NCBI GenBank assembly: GCA_012798745.1
Contig: JAAZMQ010000044.1
Span: 1 to 24,564 of the forward strand
Origin: Bacteroidales bacterium
GTDB lineage: Bacteria; Bacteroidota; Bacteroidia; Bacteroidales; Dysgonomonadaceae
Direction of reading: 5' to 3'
DNA: 24,564 nt
Shown here: positions 1-7,451 of the stretch, in pieces
Position numbering within the stretch: position 1 is the stretch's first letter
Layout: the number at the start of each line of letters is the position of its first letter
The notes under the pieces: generated by a model
The model's database searches: none
What the model was told of the DNA's origin: nothing
The model's input: the letters and a program-made list of their open reading frames with translations, nothing else
Translations under genes and position numbers: made by a program

Positions 1-717
1 TAAAAATTTCAGGTTTTAACATAAACCATTTTTCAACTGCTTGCAAAGGAGTTTTTACGTTTAGTTCTTTTCTCACTCCACCATGTCTTCTGTAAAGCAT
101 ATAATAGACAAGAAAAGCCATCAGAGCATCATTCATTTCTTCTTTATTTGCGTAATTCTCTTTAAGAATGGTTTCCTTTTTAATGATTCCGTTGGCTCTC
201 TCCACCATGCCGTTTGTTTTTGGCGTATTAGGTCGAGTGAGCCCGTGTTCGATATGATTGGCCTTGCAGACTTCATCCAATTGAGAGGGTTTTTGACAGA
301 GCTCTCCTTTCCCGGATTTGATAAGTCGATTCGTAAATTCCGGTTCGTTATCAGTCAAAACATGCGTGATTTCAAAAGGAAAATATTCCAAACGCCGATT
401 CATAAAATCTTCCGTATTTTCAGCGGTTTTAGCATCATAGACTCGATAAAGCACATCCTTCTTGTAGCTCTGTCAATAGCAACAAAAAGAGAGGAATCTG
501 ATTGACATGGTTTCTGCAAAATGTTCTATAAAGCGCATACGATCTTATGAGGACGTGAGCTTTGATCTTGGCATGTTTCCCTGTTTTTCCACTTACTGAT
601 GGTAGCAGGAGAAGTATGAAAGGTTTGCGCCAATTCAAAATTTGTTAAAGAACTTTCTTTAATTTGCCGGCGAATGTGTACATTTGTTACGGCATTCGGA
701 TGATAAACTTGTTTCAT
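1..717 (-). pseudogene. Decayed IS481-family transposase, truncated by the window edge
   Basis: Read on the minus strand, the N-terminus from 717 is a helix-turn-helix transposase start (begins MKQVYHPNAV; 'NFELAQTFHTSPATISKWKN'). It runs into a stop at 526-528. Pieces of the rest of the protein follow in other frames: a short 'YRTFCRNHVNQIP' segment (about 490-535), an 'LFVAIDRATR' segment of the DDE core, then from about 445 down to position 1 one open stretch with 'DNEPEFTNRLIKS', 'TPKTNGMVERANGIIKK' and 'YRRHGGVRKEL'. Compared with what I recall of intact family members, two internal blocks are missing (before YRTFC and before LFVAID) and a single-base deletion near 445-450 shifts the frame again (AGA-A?G-GAT). 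I therefore call it inactive. The C-terminal end lies beyond the window. Confident of family; exact deletion sizes need an intact copy. Confidence 0.85.
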
Positions 718-771
718 AATTTTTTAGTTTAAATTTCTTTCAAAAGAAATCAAGTTTTCATTCGGATGCTC

Positions 772-820
772 TTTTTCTCATTGTTTCGTTTCGCTACGCT
801 TTGCTTCACAATGAGAAAAA
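772..820. repeat. 13-bp perfect inverted repeat inside the IS end
   Basis: TTTTTCTCATTGT at 772-784 is the exact reverse complement of ACAATGAGAAAAA at 808-820, separated by 23 bases. It lies between the proposed IS terminus and the transposase start, so its RNA would form in the transposase leader or in read-through from the neighbouring lplA operon. Such hairpins in IS leaders often shield transposase from outside transcription; this role is inferred. There is no U-tract after it in the minus direction, so it is not a standard terminator. Confidence 0.6.
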
Positions 821-868
821 AACATCAACAACGTGGTGAAACTTTACAGGTACAGTTAAAAAGGAACG

Positions 869-1606
869 TTACATTCTAAAATTCCATTCCCGCAGGGCAT
901 ATTTACTCTTGCGAAGCATATCGATACGCTCTTTATCCTCAAGCAACAAAGGCGAAAGTCCTTCCGCTTTGTAATAACAAAGCATGGCCTTTGTAAAAGA
1001 AAGAAAGAAATTGGCTGCAAATGGAGTTTTTCCAGCAGCCTCTTCCCACAAACTACGAATATTTTTTACCGGTGAAGGAACCGAAGGCGTTGCTTTTTTG
1101 CAAGGGATTCCGGAAGGTGGCGTTAATGATTTTTGTAATCGTTCTAAATCGACATCATAAAGCAAAGTTCCGTGATGTAATTCTCTGCACTTCGACACAT
1201 GAGAAGCTGTTCCCGATATTTTGTGACCATCGGCAAGCCAAAGATCTTTGCGTTTTCCTATTTCAACAGGAATTCCCATAAAATTTAAGGTAGCAACCAC
1301 CGGTTGCAAAAAATCAGGATTTAACGGGGAATGACCTTGTTTCCTATTGAAAATGAAACAGTAATTTAGATTGCCCTCATCATGATAAACAGCACCTCCT
1401 CCCGACAATCTTCGTACGATGGGGATGCCGTTAGCACTACAGAAATCCATAGCTACCTCATTTCTCACAGCCTGGTTTGAGCCGATAATCACGCTTGGTG
1501 TGTTTACGTAGAGAAAAAGATATTCCTCGCGATTGGCTGAAAAAAAATATTCTTCGGCAGCTAAGTTAAATTCAGGCATCGTATATGGAGAAAAAATAAT
1601 CTGCAT
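869..1606 (-). CDS. lplA: Lipoate-protein ligase A, single-domain (245 aa)
   Basis: It should activate free lipoate with ATP and attach it to the lysine of lipoyl domains, in the cytoplasm. The BPL/LplA fold signature is clear: RRLSGGGAVYHD at residues 65-76 and the substrate-binding lysine in GHKISGTASH (K129). At 245 residues it lacks the C-terminal accessory domain of the approximately 337-residue E. coli enzyme; such short forms can need a separate partner domain, which I do not see here. It is the last gene of the unit whose first gene is a lipoyl-bearing E2, 30 bases after the tandem aldolase, so its target is probably that E2 (lipoyl K43). An octanoyltransferase-type activity is possible, but LplA fits best. 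Confidence 0.88.
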   Translation of the reverse strand: MQIIFSPYTMPEFNLAAEEYFFSANREEYLFLYVNTPSVIIGSNQAVRNEVAMDFCSANGIPIVRRLSGGGAVYHDEGNLNYCFIFNRKQGHSPLNPDFLQPVVATLNFMGIPVEIGKRKDLWLADGHKISGTASHVSKCRELHHGTLLYDVDLERLQKSLTPPSGIPCKKATPSVPSPVKNIRSLWEEAAGKTPFAANFFLSFTKAMLCYYKAEGLSPLLLEDKERIDMLRKSKYALREWNFRM

Positions 1607-1636
1607 AAAAGGACACCTGACTTTTTTATTTTCCTC

Positions 1637-2950
1637 TCATTTTACATTAAATGCTACTTTCAAATCTTCTATTTCCTTGTCGCTAATAGGACAAAGAGAA
1701 CCGAGAGCTGAAGCCATCACCAGCGAATTTGCCGAAAATTCGGCCACTTCCAAATAATCGAAAGTGTTCAACAGTTTGTCGCCGGTAACCAATACGCTGT
1801 CGTTTTCAACCAAAATAACTTTGTTATGATTGAACATTTCCGCCACACCATCGATATCATTATAAATTAAACCAAAAGGAATGGACGGAACATCTTGAAG
1901 AAAAATCCAGCTTTCAGGAATGGTACGTACGTCGAATTTCGTACCGGTTATGGCATGTGCCATCAGATTGACCGGTTGTGTGCAAATAATTGAATTGATA
2001 TGCGGATTCAATTGATATATGCGTTGATGCAAGGCTACAGCCCGACTTGGCGTTTTTCCTGCTTCCGCCATTCCTTTCTTTATCTGTACAATATCTTCGG
2101 GAACAATATCCCAACGTGCCACATTCCTCGGCGTAATCAGAAAATCATCGCCACGCCAACGCACCGATACCGTTCCGTAAGTCGAAATCATGAGACCCTG
2201 ATCACATGCTCTACGGATAATTTTCACCATCTCAGAACGCAAGGCCCGCTCGTCCGAGGGGTAATCGATATCCATAAAATAAGGGATATTGGTGGGAATA
2301 TGATTGACATATTTTGCTATTTGTTCGTCAGACAAATAATTCACCTCACCTAATCGTTTGGCATTTACTATGGTGCGACAACAAAATTCGAGCGTTTCAA
2401 AACGCTGATAAGCATCCATCATGTCGATACCTCCCAAAACAACCCCATGATTTTCCATAATCACTGCCTTATACTGGGGGTTTTTGAATTCGTTGGCAAT
2501 TTTCTTTCCCAGGTCTTCACTGCCGGGTGTTCCATAGGGTGCAAAACCGATATCGCCACATATGTTATGGGCTTGAGGAATAATTTTTGTATCGGGCACT
2601 TTGTGCGCAATGCTGAACGCCACAAGTGCAGGAGGATGAGCATGAATAATTGCCGTTAACTCCGGACGGGTTTCATAGATTGCCTTATGAAATGGTAACT
2701 CAGAGGACGGTTTGTGCGGACCGATAACCGTGCCGTCTTTTTTCACACACATGATATCTTTGGGAGTTAATGAGCCTTTGTCTACCCCGGAAGGGGTGAT
2801 CCAAATATCACCGTTGTCGTCCCTAATAGAGACATTTCCACCGGAAGTTGTAGTCATTCCACTCCGGTAAATCCTTCCGATGATCACATTGATTTGTTCC
2901 ACTGGATGCATCAATTTAACATCTAATTGCTTCATAATCTCTCTATTCAA
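1637..2950 (-). CDS. Tandem class II aldolase/adducin protein with a degenerate second domain (437 aa)
   Basis: Two class II aldolase/adducin domains lie in one chain. The first (about residues 15-215) has the complete zinc set: E84 in PSSELPFH, H103 and H105 in IIHAHPP, and H168 in MENHGVVLGG. The second (about 235-437) keeps the fold's landmarks (GTVSVR, ITPRNVARWD, VILVEND) but has A304 in place of Glu, C323/Q325 in IICTQP in place of His-x-His, and D384 in VENDSV in place of the last His, so it should not bind metal. A usual family member is a single domain of about 210-270 residues. Substrate is unknown; a phosphorylated or free ketose cleaved to a three-carbon piece and an aldehyde is the family reaction. 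It starts 2 bases after the preceding dehydrogenase, so it is co-transcribed with it. An alternative start is Met6 at 2935. Confidence 0.85.
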   Translation of the reverse strand: MNREIMKQLDVKLMHPVEQINVIIGRIYRSGMTTTSGGNVSIRDDNGDIWITPSGVDKGSLTPKDIMCVKKDGTVIGPHKPSSELPFHKAIYETRPELTAIIHAHPPALVAFSIAHKVPDTKIIPQAHNICGDIGFAPYGTPGSEDLGKKIANEFKNPQYKAVIMENHGVVLGGIDMMDAYQRFETLEFCCRTIVNAKRLGEVNYLSDEQIAKYVNHIPTNIPYFMDIDYPSDERALRSEMVKIIRRACDQGLMISTYGTVSVRWRGDDFLITPRNVARWDIVPEDIVQIKKGMAEAGKTPSRAVALHQRIYQLNPHINSIICTQPVNLMAHAITGTKFDVRTIPESWIFLQDVPSIPFGLIYNDIDGVAEMFNHNKVILVENDSVLVTGDKLLNTFDYLEVAEFSANSLVMASALGSLCPISDKEIEDLKVAFNVK

Positions 2951-2952
2951 AA

Positions 2953-4230
2953 TCAGCTTAATTTATCTATATTTGCCAACAAAAATGTTTCTGCTTCAAC
3001 ACTCCACAATCCTTTATGTTTTTCACAAATGGAAGCCAATTCTCTAAAAACCCCATTGGCTTTACCCAATTCGGCAAAATCTGAAATTGCTGTCAAAGGC
3101 ATGGTGATGTGGGTATAAATCAATTTTTTTCCACCCGGAATTTCCGGTAAATGAAGAGTCGCTTCAGGTACAGCGTTCAGTCCCCCGATATGAGTAACCA
3201 GACCGGCAGGATCTAGGCCCTTATTCATTATATCCAATGCTTCCAGCATATCTTCATTGTTCCCTCCACTTGTACCTACAATATGTGTATAGGCATAATG
3301 AACGTTATAAAAATTCAACATAGCACTAAAATTCGGATCGCTTGGTCCTGCAAAAAAGTTGAGACATCCGTCGAATCCGAGAATAGCGTCGGCTTGTTCG
3401 ACTAATGATCTCACCGGAGCAAAAACAAACACATCGTTATATCCTTCATTATTGGTCAACGCTCTTAATTCTTCCACCGGATTCTGCAGAACCGAAGTAT
3501 TGATATAATGAAGATCAATACCGCGTGAAGCAGCAAATTCTACTGTATACAATGATGCGGCTCTATCGAGACGAACCTGATCAATATCGGTAACCACCAA
3601 CAACGATGGGCGACGATCTTCCCTATGTAGCACAAAATTGATAGCGGCCAATCCCATCGGACCCACGCCGGCCAGGATAGCCATTTTCCCGCCATCTACA
3701 ATCTCCATTTTATGCACATAACTACCCGGTGTCAAATGATAATTGGCATGCATGGCACCAATCACACACGAGAGAGGTTCAGCCAGCGATGCCGGATAAA
3801 ATCCCTCACCGTGATAAGGCAGCAAACAATTTTGCTCCATCACCTCATTAGGGATAATCACATAGGTAGCATCACCGCCAATATACCGGTAACTGTAACC
3901 CGGCGCACTCAATACTCCAACAGGACCACCTTCATAATTCAAGGCTGGCTGAATAGAAAATTTATCTCCAACCTTAAATTGATCGGCCCACTTCGAACCA
4001 ATTTCAATCAACTCACCTGCAAATTCATGACCAATAATCACCGGATTTTCGGCAACATTATCGGGCACTCGCTTGTGATCTGCTCCCTGAATGGCCGCCT
4101 TGTAAGATGACATACACAACGAATCGCACACAACTTTAGCCAAAATCTCATCATCTTTTATAGGTGGCAATTCAAATTCTTCTAATCGAAGATCCTTTTT
4201 ACCGTATAAACGAACTGCTTTTGTCTTCAT
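2953..4230 (-). CDS. Zinc-type medium-chain dehydrogenase resembling L-sorbose-1-phosphate reductase (425 aa)
   Basis: This is an NAD(P)-dependent medium-chain dehydrogenase. The catalytic-zinc residues are visible as C39 (DSLCMSS), H68/E69 (VIIGHEFAGE) and E151 (AEPLSC); the Rossmann turn is AGVGPMG (187-193). The four-cysteine structural-zinc loop of classic alcohol dehydrogenases is absent. The N-terminal pattern (KxLRLxxFxLPPIxDDEIL, then QGADHKRVPD) is what I recall for the SorE/YggP group, which reduces L-sorbose 1-phosphate. Here it could interconvert a ketose phosphate and a polyol phosphate, or act on an aldehyde made by one of the two aldolases; the actual substrate is unknown. It is preceded by an 86-base gap after the fused aldolase gene, the only notable gap in the unit. 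Confidence 0.8.
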   Translation of the reverse strand: MKTKAVRLYGKKDLRLEEFELPPIKDDEILAKVVCDSLCMSSYKAAIQGADHKRVPDNVAENPVIIGHEFAGELIEIGSKWADQFKVGDKFSIQPALNYEGGPVGVLSAPGYSYRYIGGDATYVIIPNEVMEQNCLLPYHGEGFYPASLAEPLSCVIGAMHANYHLTPGSYVHKMEIVDGGKMAILAGVGPMGLAAINFVLHREDRRPSLLVVTDIDQVRLDRAASLYTVEFAASRGIDLHYINTSVLQNPVEELRALTNNEGYNDVFVFAPVRSLVEQADAILGFDGCLNFFAGPSDPNFSAMLNFYNVHYAYTHIVGTSGGNNEDMLEALDIMNKGLDPAGLVTHIGGLNAVPEATLHLPEIPGGKKLIYTHITMPLTAISDFAELGKANGVFRELASICEKHKGLWSVEAETFLLANIDKLS

Positions 4231-4316
4231 AAATTTTAAATCCCTAAAAAGGATTTTTATTTGTTGTTATTTTACTGCATTAAATAATAAATAATTCTCT
4301 CTTTTAAAAGAACAAA

Positions 4317-6284
4317 CTAATTCAACATAACCTGACCTCCGGTAACAGGCAATGCCTGACCGGTTTCGCCGCATTGTTCCATCAAATAAAGAACTCCTTT
4401 GGTAACATCTTCAGGCGAACAACCTTTCTTCATCGGTATTTGTGCCAAATAATACGCTCTTACATCTTCTACCGTTTTTGCGCCGGGAACTTTACCGGCC
4501 TTCAAATACTGAACAAACAACCCATTTTCTGGATCACTCCAAAGCGGCCCTTCGAAAAAATTTCCGGGACATACCGCATTCACTTTGATACGAAAAGGGG
4601 CTAATTCCAATGCAAAAGACTGTGTCAATCCAATTCCTCCGAATTTTCCTCCGGCATAGGCAAAATTAGCCTTACTTCCTCTTAATCCCGATTTGGAATT
4701 GATCTGAATAATATCGGCATAATAATCTTCCGAAGCATATTTCGTTTGCTGTTTCATTACCTTACTTGCCACTTTCGTACAGTAAAAATAGGCGTTATAA
4801 TTTATTTTGGTTACGAAGTCGAAAATATCCGGCTCCATTTCCTCCAGTCCTCCCGCTCGTAATACACCAGCGTTACTGATAAAGCAATCGATACCTCCAA
4901 AATGGCAGACGATTTCGTAAATGAGGTTTTCAAGACTTGGAATCTCAGCCACATTGGTCTTAACAAATAAGGCCTTGTTGCCTCTTCCTTCTAGCAAGGC
5001 ATTAAAATGTTCTGTTGTCAATAAGCCTTTTTCCTCATTTAAATCGGCAACAACAATATTGGCTCCTTCCAGCAATAAATTACGGGATATACCCTCGCCG
5101 AAACCTTGTGCAGCACCCGTAACTACAATGGTTTTATTTTCAGCACGTCCAATCTTTTCGGTCGACATAATCTTTCGACGATAATTTTCGGCTTCCCAAT
5201 TATCAATAAAATCAATCTGTTCTTTCGTCATAGGATGTGCGCCGCCAAAAGACTGCGCCAAATAGGCAATTTTCATGGCATCCTCAAAAACATCGAGAAT
5301 GATATCGCATTGTTTCGCATGATCACCAACAGCTACAAGACCAATATCTTTTATCAATAACACCTTGGGTTGATATCCAAACTTTTCGGTAAAAGCAGGA
5401 ACAGACTTTTCGGCTTCCTCTAATATTTCATCGGGATTATCTTTATTAATAAAAAGGTAATTCGATTTGCAATAAACAATTTCGTCGGGAGTAAAAGGTT
5501 GAGCAATATCTGCCTGACGATCGATATGGTCACTGAAATAGGCAATCAGTTCGTTATTGCGCACTTTCAACGTCTTTAATTCGCTTTTCGACAGCATCAT
5601 CCGGATACCGGGCAAAACCTGAGTAACACATCGGCAAATCGGTTTTTCACCATCGGGAAGAGGATTTTTTATTGCTCTTTCAAGCGTAGAAAAAATATCC
5701 GAATAAAGCGTTTTGATTTCCTCTGTGGTATCGGCAGCCACAAAAATGCCGTGATTTTGCAACCAGATGACATGCGGCTCCTCGTGATAAGTTGTACGAT
5801 ATGCTTTCAGCTTTTCATCTACTTTCTTAAACAAGACATAACCCGGATCTGTATATTCAACAAACAGAGCCTTCTCACCGAAAAGTTTTTTCAACTCACT
5901 TTCGGCATTTTGTGAACACATTAAAGCATTTACTATGGTGGGATGCAGATGAACAACAAAAGCATACTCGATAATATTGTGCAGCGAAGTTTCTACCGAA
6001 GGACGCTTGTCTTTAGTAAGATTGGCAGCAACCAAATCGTTTTTCACTTCTTCTTCGCGTTCTTTAGGATTATTACTGTAAACCTTTTCCGACATTTTAT
6101 TCAGTTTAGTTCTGTCAAGTACAGCAAACCCCTCCTCGGTTATCGTTGCAAGGGATGATCCACTGGCTTTCACCCATATTTTTCCTTCATTTTTATATGA
6201 AGTATTACCTCCGCCTGCAATTACAAAACGGTTGTCCCGCCCGTAAAATTGCGATATTTCGATAAGTTTTTCCAATTCTTTCAT
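4317..6284 (-). CDS. Fused class II aldolase / short-chain dehydrogenase, candidate L-rhamnulose-1-phosphate aldolase/lactaldehyde dehydrogenase (655 aa)
   Basis: The N-terminal half (about 1-230) is a class II aldolase with intact ligands E98 (RPSVETSLH), H112/H114 (VHLHP) and H178 (LQNHGIF). The C-terminal part (about 380-655) is a short-chain dehydrogenase with nucleotide motif TGAAQGFG (389-396), NAG (471-473), Ser near 530-532, and Tyr543/Lys547 in YAGGK. This architecture matches the bifunctional RhaE/RhaW-type proteins (as in Bacillus YuxG and Chloroflexus), which cleave L-rhamnulose 1-phosphate to DHAP and L-lactaldehyde and oxidise the aldehyde to lactate. Location opposite rhaBAT, with no separate rhaD in view, supports this. 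The start codon overlaps the stop of the upstream PHP gene by four bases (ATGA), indicating translational coupling. The precise sugar phosphate remains an inference. Confidence 0.85.
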   Translation of the reverse strand: MKELEKLIEISQFYGRDNRFVIAGGGNTSYKNEGKIWVKASGSSLATITEEGFAVLDRTKLNKMSEKVYSNNPKEREEEVKNDLVAANLTKDKRPSVETSLHNIIEYAFVVHLHPTIVNALMCSQNAESELKKLFGEKALFVEYTDPGYVLFKKVDEKLKAYRTTYHEEPHVIWLQNHGIFVAADTTEEIKTLYSDIFSTLERAIKNPLPDGEKPICRCVTQVLPGIRMMLSKSELKTLKVRNNELIAYFSDHIDRQADIAQPFTPDEIVYCKSNYLFINKDNPDEILEEAEKSVPAFTEKFGYQPKVLLIKDIGLVAVGDHAKQCDIILDVFEDAMKIAYLAQSFGGAHPMTKEQIDFIDNWEAENYRRKIMSTEKIGRAENKTIVVTGAAQGFGEGISRNLLLEGANIVVADLNEEKGLLTTEHFNALLEGRGNKALFVKTNVAEIPSLENLIYEIVCHFGGIDCFISNAGVLRAGGLEEMEPDIFDFVTKINYNAYFYCTKVASKVMKQQTKYASEDYYADIIQINSKSGLRGSKANFAYAGGKFGGIGLTQSFALELAPFRIKVNAVCPGNFFEGPLWSDPENGLFVQYLKAGKVPGAKTVEDVRAYYLAQIPMKKGCSPEDVTKGVLYLMEQCGETGQALPVTGGQVMLN

Positions 6285-7441
6285 ATCTTACTTCTTATTA
6301 ATTCGTCACCGAGTTTTACCCATTCCTCTCTTTTTGCACGATCAGCATATCCTTTGCCATCGACATAACCTTCTAATCCCTGTGCTACTACATGCTGATG
6401 AGCAGCAACCACACAGGCACCTTCGTAATTAATCTGCATTAGTCGTTCGGTAAGCGGCGTACGACCCCGTGCAAAAAGTTCAACAGGTTCCATGACAGGC
6501 GTATTGTGCTCGCTCCCGAAGGTTACCACAAATCCGTGATCATGCAAATAACCGGCATATTTTTCCAGCAAATCCACCCTGTTGCGGGTAGTGATAAATT
6601 CTACCGAATGAAAACCGCGTTTGGCTAGTTCCTCAGCAACAGACTCTAAATCCTTTTCAAAATCGGTGTAATTCCCTTGCGCGTCGTCTCCAAGAAAAGG
6701 ATAAGTAGGAATACCTCCTGCTGCCAAAACAATCTCGCATATGGTTTCCATCGGCAAAAAAGCCTTTGCATCCTCAGGAACAAAAGCTCTTCCCCCTGCC
6801 TTGAGCAAGTTCGACCGAATTTCATTTTCTACCTCAGCGATATTTTCTACGGGAGCACGCAAAGACTTCCCCCCGAAAATCTTTTCCAACACGCCTTTGA
6901 TACCCTCCTTGTCCTCACCGAATATCTCGTACACTTTCATACGAAGAGCTTTTGCCAAATGGCGTTCACGCACTATACCTTTGGTGAGTTCTTTTTTTAT
7001 CCGTTCAAAATTGAGGGTAAAACCAACTTTTCCCCCCTCCAGTATAGTGTTCAACTTTTCACACATGGCTTTCACTTGCCTGTTGGTTTCGTTTCTTACT
7101 TCCTCCAACAACGAAACGTAAGGATCGGGCAAACGGAAAGGATAGGCAAGTCCCTTGCCACTGATGTATATACGACCGGGATTTGCAGGATCGTTTATCC
7201 GAATCCCTGCCTCCCGATCCTTTTCGCTCAACCCAATAAATTCAATATTGAAAAGAGGGTATAATTTTCGCTTTTCACAACCGGCAGCCCATTCATCGTA
7301 TCCGGCAGCCGTATAAAAGTCGTTGATCCCAACGACTTTTACATTCTCGGCTGCTGCTCTGTCCAATGCATCATCTATATCTCGAAAAGCACTGAAGGAA
7401 TAGGGCGTATGCAAATGAGCATTTACCTTTGGATAATTCAT
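6281..7441 (-). CDS. PHP-domain protein with altered metal-ligand motifs, function unknown (about 386 aa)
   Basis: The start chosen is 7441 (MNYPKVNAHLH), just after the E1 stop; an upstream ATG at 7471 would give 396 aa and a 20-base overlap. Motif I is intact as NAHLHTPYSF (H9, H11). Motif II, usually TDH, reads GINDFYTAAG, so the His is replaced by Phe42. Motif III keeps a Glu (FNIEF, E67). The region that usually carries a His before Pro reads GGIPTYPFLGD without it, while a late GSEHNTP supplies a His. An approximately 130-residue helical insertion follows motif III. PHP proteins are usually phosphoesterases, such as histidinol phosphatases; here the altered ligand set makes a different metal site or a non-hydrolytic role plausible. 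It lies between fused E1 and the fused aldolase, overlapping the latter by ATGA, so it is surely part of the same pathway. I do not know its substrate. Confidence 0.75.
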   Translation of the reverse strand: MNYPKVNAHLHTPYSFSAFRDIDDALDRAAAENVKVVGINDFYTAAGYDEWAAGCEKRKLYPLFNIEFIGLSEKDREAGIRINDPANPGRIYISGKGLAYPFRLPDPYVSLLEEVRNETNRQVKAMCEKLNTILEGGKVGFTLNFERIKKELTKGIVRERHLAKALRMKVYEIFGEDKEGIKGVLEKIFGGKSLRAPVENIAEVENEIRSNLLKAGGRAFVPEDAKAFLPMETICEIVLAAGGIPTYPFLGDDAQGNYTDFEKDLESVAEELAKRGFHSVEFITTRNRVDLLEKYAGYLHDHGFVVTFGSEHNTPVMEPVELFARGRTPLTERLMQINYEGACVVAAHQHVVAQGLEGYVDGKGYADRAKREEWVKLGDELIRSKI

Positions 7442-7451
7442 ATGAACGAAT

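Larger units (their letters stand above)
1..854 (-). mobile_element. Remnant IS481-like insertion sequence
   Basis: The element comprises the broken transposase plus a non-coding end of about 137 bases. The proposed outer boundary is 854, where the minus strand begins TGTACCTGTAAAGTTTCACC (854 down to 835); a TGT start is typical for IS481 ends. The opposite terminal repeat and target duplication are outside the window, so the boundary is inferred. It sits only 14 bases past the stop codon of the lipoate ligase gene, so its arrival may have removed or displaced that operon's own terminator. Confidence 0.55.

Noticed and set aside
83..505. Plus-strand open frame of 140 codons
   Set aside because: It is antisense to the transposase DDE core, whose minus-strand reading gives recognisable family motifs.
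4231..4316. Short hairpin (4238-4243 with 4251-4256) upstream of the SorE-like gene, as terminator or second promoter
   Set aside because: Only six AT-rich pairs, no T run in the minus direction and no clear TAnnTTTG element seen.
6677..7264. Plus-strand open frames of 195 and 126 codons
   Set aside because: Both are opposite the PHP-domain gene and show no domain features.
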